Assembly (NCBI RefSeq): GCF_024868665.1
Contig: NC_079894.1
Coordinates: 3,931,426-3,995,425 of the forward strand
Direction of reading: 5' to 3'
DNA from: Triplophysa rosa
Lineage: Eukaryota > Chordata > Actinopteri > Cypriniformes > Nemacheilidae
DNA length: 64,000 nt
Shown here: positions 32,601 through 44,600 of the stretch, one piece after another
Layout of the letters: every line of letters begins with the position of its first letter
Numbering within the stretch: the stretch's first letter is position 1
Position numbers and translations under genes: made by a program
The notes under the pieces: generated by a model
What the model was told of the DNA's origin: nothing
The model's input: the letters and a program-made list of their open reading frames with translations, nothing else
The model's database searches: none

Positions 32601-35600
32601 TCGCAACCTCACCGCTAGATGCCGCTAAATTTCATACACTGAAAATTCAGACAATAAATTCCAGCACATTTTTATAGCCCAATTATGGCCTTCATTTTAA
32701 TAGCTATGACTTGGAAATGGCATGTGTTAGTTATTTTCCTGGTTCTTTCTTCAGAGGTCTCTGGGGTCGATGGTATCAAGGTTTTGGGCCAGACAGAAGA
32801 CTCCATCCAGGTGGACTGGAAGAACCCTGCCACTGCAGTGGACTACTTCAAACTGACCCATGCTAGCCCCGATGGACAGGAGGGACGGGAGAAAGTGGCA
32901 ATGAGCCAGGAGGCCAGGACCGTGCACACCATTGTAGGTCAGTCCACTGCGTTCATCCCTTTGAGTTTCATAGTGCTGTAAGTTAAGTGGCTGTGTACTG
33001 GGAGCAATACGAATGTGTGTTTTTTAGGTCTCAACCCAGGAACAGAATATCAGATATCAGTGCAAGCAATCAAAGGTGAAATGGAAGGCAAACCATCTCG
33101 CGCCACAGGAGTCACAGGTCAGTAAAATGTCTAATGTGTGCATATTGTTTCTAGTGAGTATGAGGGGTTTTCGTTTTCTCTGCTGCTTTAAAGCTGCAAT
33201 GCGTAACTTGTTTTCTCTGCCTAACTTTTGCAAAATTAGCATTTTTTGTTTTTAGGGATTTAGGGATTGATCCACACGCACACACACATGTATGTTTTAT
33301 TATCTCCGTGGGGACAGTCCATAGGCGTAATGAGTTGTATACTGTACAAACTGTATATTTTATCCCCTAACCCAACCCCTACACCTAAAGATCGTAGAAA
33401 ACTTTTTGCATTTTTAGATTTTCAAAAATTATCGTTCTGTACGATTTATAAGCTTTTGTGCCCGTGGGGACCTCAATTTTGGTCCCCACAGTGACACGGG
33501 TTCCCATGAGTTGGTGTGCATTCAGGTTTAGGTCCCCACTAACATATAAAAACCAAGTCCACACACACACACACAAAGTTATATAAATAATTAAACTTAA
33601 AAAAATTATGCCTGGAATTTGGACGGCTAAAAAATAAACATGAAGAAATCAGATAAGTGGCCTGCATGTTGACGGCAGAGATATTGACGGCAATATTTTA
33701 ATAGAGGAAAAATGCTTTAATATTTTTACGGTGTACTTCACTCTAAACAGTATTTCCTTCTAAAAGGGTTCAGTGTACTAAGGTAGTTAAAATCTTTACA
33801 ACCTACTGCGTAGGACAGATATTTTCCTTGTCACCATAAATCAATTAAATTGCTTCCTTGACCGAAAAAACAACAATCCATTTTTGTTATTTTACCCCAG
33901 GCTATTGAAACGTGGCAGCTCTAACATTTCTAGCCCCAAAAAATACACATGTCCAAAACCAACAAATATTCTTGAAGAACAATAAATGAGTTATAGTACC
34001 GTGGCCCCCATAAGTGCATAATGATGTCTAATGAAATTAATACGGAAATGTGATTTGTACATGTCTGTGCCTTTTGGAAATGTTGCAGAATATTCAGATG
34101 GATTGCCCGTCTTTTAAAATGTCTATCTGCTGTGGTCCTTAAATAATTGAACATCATCAGTCATGTTTTAGACATAAATGTGATCGTTTTAACTTGAAAC
34201 AATATTTATGGCTATTTAGGGGCTGTAATATTTCATGTTTAATATTTATGCCTGAGTGCGTTTGGCCCAATAATGAGTTCATTCCTGTAGAATTATGGTT
34301 CGGTAAAATTATAGTTGCAAAGAAAACTTTACATATGTTACCACAGCTATTCTCATAGGGCGGCTTTAATATATCAAAAGTGTGGCTGGAGAATGATTTT
34401 TATTCTTTATATTACTGCATAAATATATGTCACAGACTATTTATCTATTTATACGGGACATCTACTTTTGACTAAAAGAGCAATAGAATTTTTTTTAGGG
34501 GTGGAAAGTTGTCGACAGTATCATTGAAGTTATGTGTGCAACAGGGGTGTGACTTTGGAGAGAGCAGAAAATACAAGCAAAGAGATATTAGTTGGGTAAT
34601 GACACTAATGAAAAAAAAGAAAAGAAAAAGAAACCATCACAAAAGTTGTAATGGATTTACTGGTTATAATAGGAATTGTACTGGTTTTAATGGTTTTAAC
34701 CTGTTTACTGTCACTGCCCTTTTTGAGCATACACATGAAAATCTAAACTAAAATGGTTATAAATCATGAATACTTAAGATTGGTCTTGTTTGAAAGAAGA
34801 CATTTTGCAGATTATTGCTGAAATGGAATCACTTAAATAAATAAAAAAATATTTTTAAGATTAATTTGATGGTTATGAAAATATATATATTTATGAATAT
34901 ATATTTATGTAAATAAATATTTGTTTCAGGGAAAAAATGCTAGAAATACAAAGCCACACGTTTAACCAAGTTGTGTTCTGAATTTGAGCTTGAAATGAAA
35001 AAAAAAAGAGATCTGTTACACTTTTAGCTGCTGTACCGCAAATATCCACTTGGGGGACATGAACGCTTCAATTGTAATTCCTAAACACCACAACACATAC
35101 TGAGAAGTCTTTTTGCCATTTTTTACTTTCTCATGCGCAAACTCAATTAATAAAACACAAATGTATAATTTCACAATAAAAAAAATGCATTTTTACGCAG
35201 CACTCTACTTTGGACACCACTCTGGAATGAAATTCTGAGATAATACCACACGGTTGTGAGTTAAAAACAGTGGATTCTTTCTAATAAATGAAAAAGATTT
35301 CACATCCAGGCACTCACATAGATTAGATAGGCTTTCATCAGGATGCCAAAAATAAATATTTGCGAATGGTTTTGATGCATATTCCTCTTAACTGATTTTT
35401 GTGTCTTTGCCTTGAAAATGACAGGAAACCATTCTCCTCACAGAAGGTTTGGATTTGTTACAAATTATATATACAATATACATTACATATATATGAAGTA
35501 TAAAAAAGTATTGACAGTGTTTTAAATGCCTTTAATCTGGAAGTGGAACATGACTTTTCAGAAGTCCAAAAAATGTGTTCGTTCGACCCCTTATCGCTTC

Positions 35601-38600
35601 ACTTTAATGATCCCTTTGAGCCTCTAGGCAATTTTAAATGAGTTTTAATTTGGAGTCTAGTGCTTGTTTATATGATGCCTGTCAAGTAAAACACATGACA
35701 ATGTTTGCCCCGAAGATCTAATCCTTTCCCAGAAAAGTGTTTTTGCTTTGCAGTCAAGATCATCCTCTAGTGTAGCACAACAGACTTAAATCAATAAAAT
35801 GGCATGCCGTTTGCATTAAGAATCAAGAACTATTAGGGATGTAACAGTATTATCAATTTCATGGTATCGCAATAGCAAATTTGTCTCAATATTATCGTGG
35901 TCACATGACTGTATGAAATGATGGTCTTCCGGGCCTTTAACATAGAGAATGTTAAACAATATAATAGATATTACCTCTGTCAAGGTCCAGCTGGTGCAGT
36001 TTTTTATTTTATCAGAGGGAGTTTTAAGTCATTTGACCTCTCTCATACTATACCTCATACCTCAAAGCACCAGTTATGATTAGAGGATATAGGAAAGAGG
36101 ACAGGATATGACATGGTTCATTTGTACATCATTGCAATGTTCAATAATTGTTTATTAAACACGTATGGCACTTTTTTCCAAGTCTTCATTTGTCTTTTTA
36201 AATATCGCAATAAGTATTGTAGGCACTACGCCGAGGTATTATCGTACCGTGAGATAGTTGATACCATTACATCCCCAATAACTATATATAACTTCTTTAG
36301 TGAGGCACAGTGAAATGTTCAGTTTCAGCATTTTCGAGTCAGAATGTAATACCTGGCTCTCACTTTAAAGGTAAAAGAGCATGCAGTTCGAGTACACGAG
36401 TCGGTTTCTGACAGCTGAAGCAGTCATTATAGAGGGGCCTCCAGTAGACAACATTTTCCTTCCAGTCAGCAACTTATAAATTAAAGCACCAGTTGCTCAC
36501 GTTTTGACTTTTACTCAACTGTAGGGACAGGAAAGGTTTTTTCAGCACTTCCTCTTGGACGTGGCACACGTCGTGCCTGTGCAACACTTAACACAAGAGT
36601 GTATTGTCCATCTGATGTGCTGCAATTTTGAGTAATCATACTCTCTATTAAAGACGATATTGAAATTCCTTATGCCGTATAAGATATCCCCACAAAACAG
36701 CCATTCAGAATTTAAAACACAGTTTATAGATTTCATCGTGCGCTTCATGAGGGCCCGCTCCCATTTTGTAAGACTTGTAACTTGGTAAGTTCCTGGGAAC
36801 AATAAACACAAAACTTTAAATTGAAACACCGACTATAACAACGAAACGGCTCAATATAAGAGGTTTCTTCTACAAATGAAGACATTAAATCTGCGCCAGA
36901 CTCTGATACCTTTTACCGTGCAATAACCAATTCCCTATTCACCGTCAGGTATAGTGTAGGCAATATCACCAACCATCTCTCACATTCTGTTTAACACTTT
37001 AAAGCAATGGTTCTCAAACTGGGGCCCCTTGGGGGGCCCCAAGACGGATCCAGGGGGTCCACCGTTTTTGTGGCATTTTATGAAATATGTAAATTTATCG
37101 TAGATTTTATGCAATCAGACATCTTAAAAATAAGACCAGCAACCAAAAGATTTGATGTTCCAGAATTGTGTACCCGGATATGTTTTTGGTTTAATAAAAA
37201 GTCTAAGTTTAAGATTATACGCTTTTATATGGGGGGCCGCAAAGCGATGCACTCTACACAAAGGGGCCTTACAACGAAAAGGTTTGAGAACCACTGCTTT
37301 AAAGCATAAAAAAAGCACGTTCAGGTGTTTTTGTTTCCCTTGAACATTGACTGTTACTAACCACAAAGGCCCCAGGTTAGTTTGAACGACTCACAAACAG
37401 TTTTCCATAAAGAAAAAGCCACAGGCTGTGTTTGCAGTCTGCAAAACTACGAGCATCCTTCATGTTTCTTTCCTGCAATGTCCAGAGAAATTCAATAGCT
37501 GTTATTATAAATCTGGCAGTGTACAGACAGTCAGACGCAGGTCATGTTTTGACAACGCGTGTATAAACAATAAGACACAGAAGAGTTGCTCGGCACGTAT
37601 TCGCCGTGATGTGCGGTTTACGAATGATTGTTTGCGGGATGAGATATCGACAAGTCAATTTAAGAATCATGGCGGTTTCAGCATTTCGAAATTGAGATTA
37701 GCATCGGCGCTGTCGGCTGTCCTGCGTGAGCTGCTGTTTTGTATTCAGGTCCACATCTCGAACCCAAACAGGTCCAAAATGGCAAGAGCTGTGGCAATCT
37801 GGGGAAGCATGATGAATCAGCACGGTGACATTCGGCTGACCCCGCGGCAACCGAAATGATGATTGCTTTTCCTCTCGCTTCCTCATTGCGTTACATGGGC
37901 TGCTTACTGTATGTGACACTGCACACATGCTTAGTCTTACATGCCCTGACAATTGCAAATCCATATGTTTTTTGAATTTAAAAAAGACACAAAAGCGCCA
38001 CGATTTTATCACAAACAGTCACATTTCTTGCTTTAATTTCTTCAACAGACATTGACGCTCCAACCAATCTGGCAACCAGGGAGGTGACGGAGACCTCGGC
38101 AACTGTGACGTGGGATGCCGTTCGCGCTGATATCGAAGGCTACATCCTGACCTACAGCTCTGCCGAGGGCACCAGCAAACAAATTAAAGTGAGAGCGGAT
38201 GCTACCTCTCACCAGCTGACCTCTCTGAAGCCGGGAGTCCTGTACACGGTTTTCCTCTGGGCCTATAAGGGCTCTCGCTCCAGCAGGAAGAGCAAGACCG
38301 AGGCTGAGACGGGTAAGCACTTCTCCTGCTGGGTGAAGATGTCGAGTCCTCAGAGACCTCTCACCATACTTTGATCTTTCCAACTTCTCGTTCTTAGACA
38401 TTTTCTCGAGAAAGTAAGTCGTCTTCCATAGATAATTTCACAAAAAAGATAAACAGTGTGTTTAAACCATAGTGATGATGTTGGATAGGGCTTTCCATCC
38501 TCTGTCCCATTAATAGATACAAAAGGAACATTGGTTTTTCCGCATTTGTTAAACTGCCAACCCTGTAATAAGTGAAGGTCTCCGTAGTCTGTTGCATTTC

Positions 38601-41600
38601 AGATTAGTGTTAAACAGAGCAACAGAGAGCTAATTCTTCAGTGGCTGTTGCTTTAGACGTTAAAGCAGATGGGCTAAGTGCATAACCAGCTGACAGTGGA
38701 AACACAACCCAAACAGAAGCACTTGGATATATACTCAAATGTACCCGTGCGTATCCTCCAGATCCGCCCCCTCGGATTTTTGAGCCGAGTGGATTTTAAA
38801 CATGACCTCCAAAAAGGAGATTTACACTTTATTTAAACACTTTATGGGTTTTAAGTTGAATTATTATTTTGGGTAAAAGAGGTGTAAAAGAACAATCACA
38901 CATAATTGAGTACCATCTGTACACATATACCACTTTTCAAAAATGTAGGGTTAGTTTTTTCCATTTCAGAATAACTTATCAAAACTGGGAATTTTGTTGT
39001 GACTACAAAATAATAAATTAATTAATTAAAACTATGTCCTCTCAACATCTTCAGTGTAGTCATCCATTTTGCAGATTTTTTGTTGACATTTTAACAAGCA
39101 GCTTCTTGAGGTCTAACCCTGAGAAGAAGGCTATTCTGGGCTCTTTTGGCTGTTTTTGATCCATTATTCAATTAAGTCATCCATTTTAAAGATTTTGTTT
39201 TGTTTTGTAATAAAACAAAACAATATGCTGGCACAATTACCTTTTTCTACACATATTCACTTTGAAGCTTTCAGCCATATTTTTATATTATAGTCTATAT
39301 TCAAAATGTTTTTGACAGCATGAAAACCATTTCAGTCAAGTGACCCTAAACTTTTAAAAAGTATATGATACATACTGTATATGAAGAAGTGACACATATA
39401 AGACTGCTGACTGGGGTATAACTCCTCATTTCAGTGCAGGAGGATGAAACACTATATACAAGCTATTCAATTCGATTCAATTCAATTCGATTCAATTCAA
39501 TTTTATATATATTGTACTTTTTACAATGTTGCATTGTTTCAAAGCAGCTTTACTGAAAGAAAACAAAAGAAAAGAAAACCAGAGTGTGTTCCAAACTTCC
39601 GATCCTAGACGTCTGGGGGCCCTATGCAAACCTTTGTGAGGGGCCCTTGTCATAATAGTTAAAATTAGATAACTGCATAACTGTAAACTTTAAGACATAA
39701 AAATAATAAATCAATTAACACACTTAAATGAATTAAAACTGAAAGCAAAAAACTGACAGTTACTACAATTACGTATAGCTGAGACTTTTGGTTTTGTGAC
39801 TTTAAGTCATTCCCTGTAAATGCTATTGAAATTAGAATATCAATGTGCATGTAACTTTGGAGACGGTCCCTAAATTCACGACTATCGAACGTCCAACCAA
39901 TTGTGGACAAATACTGAATTTGTAAATCTGTACTTGCATAATTTGACAAAACTAAATAAGACTTTGTAATAGATCAAAAACACATGCCTTCTTGTTCGTT
40001 TGCTTCACACTGTTGCCATTTTGTCCACTACAGACGGATAGCTTCATTTGAAGCCATATGTAAAGACACATGATCACATTATGGGCATGTCATCACCTGC
40101 ACGCACTGCATGATATCCGACTCGAGTGTGTCACAGTAATTAAATAAATTTAGTATTAAAAAGGAAATTTCCAAATGTTTCCTGTAAAGTTTGTAACGGA
40201 ACACTTCGAAGGCAGAAAGTTGAATCCGCATCTTGTTTACATTATAGTGTTTATATTTGGTACTCAAGGGGGCCCCTGGTGGTGCAGGGGCCCTACGCAA
40301 CTTGCATAGTTTGCGTATAGGAAGGATCGACTCTGAATATCAGCAGTCTCCCGGTGAGCAAGCCACATGGCCCAATGGCGAGGAACCGAAACTCCAATGA
40401 TGAATAAATTGAGAACAAAAACTGAGAAACCAGTCTCAACCGGGAGGGCCTGGTCTCCTCTGACGTGTAACAGCTGCACTCAGTAACTTTGAAGTTACTA
40501 AATGATTTTGATTAGTGAGGAGAGCGTATTAGTTGTGATTTATTACATTTGTATTTGTTTGAATCTGTTTAAGTCTGAATTAGTTAAGATTGCTTAAAGC
40601 CACAATATGGAATATTTGGACTGCTAGATCATGGCGCACTTTCGAAAGAACAACAAAAGGCGGAGCTAAATGACGTTATGTAGGAGAGTGGAATTATGGG
40701 ACATGTCGTTTTCACCATCCAGAGGCGTATGGAGATCGCCCATCATGTTCACGGACGAGGTAATGAATTAATTTTATTTTATGTCATCGTAATGAATTAG
40801 CTTGCAAGAAACGTGGAATGTAGCCCGCGACTCATATTGGACTTTGTCAATTGATTTGGTAGCGTAATGCTACACAGTTTTACCTGTTTAAAACAGTCAT
40901 ACAGTCGTCGCTTATAAAGTAAATTGGAACGAACCCACAGCATTTACAAGTAACGTTATTGGCTACATATTTTTGTGCGACATATACCGTATGTCATAGA
41001 GTAACTGCATTCATAACTATTCAAATAATCTGTGCATGAGTATTTTGTGTATAATAAAAAAAGTGCTTACCTGTCTATTAAACACATGCCAGAGCGGAGT
41101 CTCTGTCGAGTCCGAGTTGGTCGCGCAGCTCTCTCCATTTAGAAAACGCTTTTATTAACATTAAAAAGGATATTAATCCTTGTTTTATTTCTTCGTTTGT
41201 CCATAAGCCTGCTTACCTCGTTTGGCCTACGTTTACACTTTTTTGGGTTTCCTTTACTCGCCAAAGAGTAATCGTGATCCATAATAACAGAACAACAGAT
41301 GCTGCGTCCCAGATGTTGTATAATCACTTCCGCATTTGCGTGTTGCCATAGTTTCTACAACCGGAAACTGAGGGTAGTGCGGAGCAGCGGATATTAAGTC
41401 ACTGATATGCGACAAATACAAGGGAGACAAGGGACGGGCCATTATTTTAAATAGGAATTTCTCTGGATTTGCACATTCTTGGGAACATTTGGGATAATGT
41501 AAGTACACAACTGCATGAAATATATCACACTGTGCAAGTGATTTTTGAATATTTCGTAACAAAATTCTTCCATATTGTGGCTTTAACTAAATCTGACTGC

Positions 41601-44600
41601 TTATGTCTGCTAGTCTGTTTAAGACTATTAATTTGACATATTAATATTGTATCAAACGGCAACATTTTCGATACTGTAATTGAGTTTTTGCAACCAAACA
41701 CATTGTCAAACAACAACTGATTCATAACAAGTGTTGGTGAAAAGTCTTGTAGTTTGAGACTGTATTTAAAATGTAAAACATTTATATATTGTTTTAGGAA
41801 TACCGTTAAACACATTGTTATTTCTCAGCAGTAGAGTTTTCTTCTATCTGTGTGGTGTGGTGATGAATTGCGATGCTCTTACGGAGTCAACTGGCAGCAT
41901 TCATCAAGCTGTAGACTAATTTAAGGAAATTGCACTTCTCATAAGCACAAACCATTTCCAAATTTATATTAATTAAAGTCATTAATTTTGCCCCGGCTTC
42001 TTAAAGAGGCAATCTTCATTCAATTAAAAATACTTTATCGATCCAACAGGGAAATTCAGCCTAACTGGAATGGGAAATAAATAGTGTTTGCTTGGATAAA
42101 TGCCTATGTAATTGTATTAATGTGAGACGCTAGACGCGTTATCAAAAAGGATAAATTGTCATCCTTCGTGGTCTAGTGATGCATTCCTTCACATTTCCGT
42201 AGCTTGCTTTAATGCCGAAGCGTTGTGTATTAACCTTTGTATAAATGGCTATTTAGACAGAGCGATGCTCTATTGATTGCTCCAGTCAGTAGGTTCAAGT
42301 GGAAATCGACAGCATCTTCTACAGGTTTACTGATCTGTACCTGAGGTCGTCCACACAATACATGCGTGGGCTGTCAAGGGCCCTCGGTCTTGCAATAAAG
42401 ACCCTTCAGAAGCTGGTTTCTGAATTGTATCTTCCTGATCTGCTCATGCAAACACTTGAGTTTATCTGTTTGGAGAAATAAGGATTTCGCTGTAGGGTTT
42501 TTGATTCATTAACGGCGGGTATAAGGGACAGCGCACACAAAAATGCAAATTCTGTCATCATTTATTCACCCTCACGTCATTCTAAACCTGTATGACTTTC
42601 TTTCTTCTGCAAAACACAAAAGAAGATATTTTGAAGAATGTTGGTAACCAAACAGCATTGGCCCCCATTGACATCCATTGTATGAACACAAAACCATTTC
42701 TTAAAACAAAGGCATTTCTCAAAATATCTTGACATGAGGGTGAATAAATGATGAACGGAACTGTTCCTGTCCCTTACTGTTTGAATATAACCATTGGCTC
42801 TGTTTATAAGGGTTTGTAGTGGAAGTGTGTAACAGAGTGACTAGTTTGTCCAAACAATGGAAGACATGGAAAATGATGCAAAACAAAAACTTTAAAGCCT
42901 CATATCACATTTCACTCTTGGTGCTGAATGAGTGACATCTATGGTTTGTTTCGTGCTCCGCAGAAGAAGTCTACAGCACCCCCTACAGGTTAAAAAGCCC
43001 TGTCGTCATAAACAAACCTCTTGTATACAAGTGACGTCTGCCTCTACAATCGAATCTCACAGCAGCATTATCTTTTCATGGCTCTTATATCTGCCACTTC
43101 ACTGGTGAACTCTCAACCTCACTTTAAACGACAGAAAAACTGACATCAACCCAAAGAAACATCCTTTCATCCATACAAATACCTTACTCTTGAACATAAA
43201 ACTGCACTAAACTATGCACATGTGGCCTTTCTTTTAGAAATAGACGCTCCTACTAACCTCTTAACCAAAGAGGTGACAGAAGACTCGGCATTGGTGACGT
43301 GGAGAAAGGTCCAGGCGGACATCGACGGCTACATGCTGAGCTACAGGTCTGTCGATGGATCCAGTCAGGATATTCCAGTGGGAGCTGACAGCACGTCCTT
43401 TAGGTTCACTGGTCTGAAGCCTGGAGTTGTCTACACGGTCCACGTCTGGGCAGTGAAAGGCTCTCGATCCAGCAGAAAAGCCACAACCGAAGCCGAAACA
43501 GGTTATCTGATTTATGGAGACCTTCTTTTTTTTCTGAATTCTGTGAGGGTCCATCATTCATCAACATTAATTGCAATGTTAACCCTTGTGTAGTTGTAAG
43601 AGATGGTCAGTGTATTCTCATGATCAGCCTCATTTGACTGAACTCTCTGCTCGCTGATCCTCAGAGATTGATGCGCCCAAGAATCTCAAAGCCGTCGATG
43701 TTCAGACGCAGACGTCCACTATAACATGGAGCGCTCCTCTGGCTAACATCGATGGATATATTCTGACATACAAGGCCGAGGATGGAAGCATTGAGGTTTG
43801 CTTTACTGTACATGCATATACGCATTTGTAACTTGAATCGGGTACATTTGAGATTTTGGACGTTTGGTCATGTGTTTGTATGCTTTCTGTGTTATGTTTT
43901 AGACTGTGGAGAAACATTTGACTGCAGGAGAGACTAGGCTTGCTCTGTCTGGACTTGCAATGGGGAAAAAGTACATTGTCAGCATTATTGCATACAGAGG
44001 ATCAAAGAGGAGCAGAATAGTGGAGACGGTGTTTAGCACAGGTAATGCAATATATACTCTGGATGTGTACAGTCATTTTTATTACTTTTTTAAATGGTGT
44101 TGAGGCAATACGGGGGTTTTAAAAGCTGATGCCAGTACTGATATTGGGAAAGCAGTGTTGCTAATTAGCTACTATGAGCCCAATATAACACAAATGTAAC
44201 TTCAGCAAATTAAAAATAAAGATGAGTAAAACTAATTGAACGTTTATTGTGCATTACATAGTTAGCAAAACCAATTTTGGCACATAAAACAGAAACCCAC
44301 ACATGATATCATGTTAAATACATTGAAAAATGTTCAGAGCTGGGTAGATTACTTGGGAATTGTTATCAGTTACTGATTACAAACTACATGGCAAAACTTG
44401 TAGTCAGTAAAGTAATCCCTTAGATTACACATTTCTTGTAACTTAATCTGACTACTTTTTGATTACATTTGTTTACAAGTATCTGCTTTTATCTTTACCT
44501 GCTGCATCTATGTGCCCACAACACTTTTCTTGTTAAATTTTAAAACAATAAAATGATACAAAAATTAAATTATATTAAATTATAAAAGTACATGAAGTTA

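Noticed and set aside
37428..37859. 143-codon open frame in tnw intron 5 as an extra gene or exon
   Set aside because: No domain I recognise, no start context or splice sites that fit, and an overlapping long frame on the other strand. Probably chance in GC-richer sequence.
33118..43237. Additional hidden fibronectin exons in the long introns
   Set aside because: No frame with core Trp and L-x-PG-x-x-Y between acceptor and donor was seen. The five domains already match the known zebrafish tenascin-W. Short split exons could still be missed by eye.
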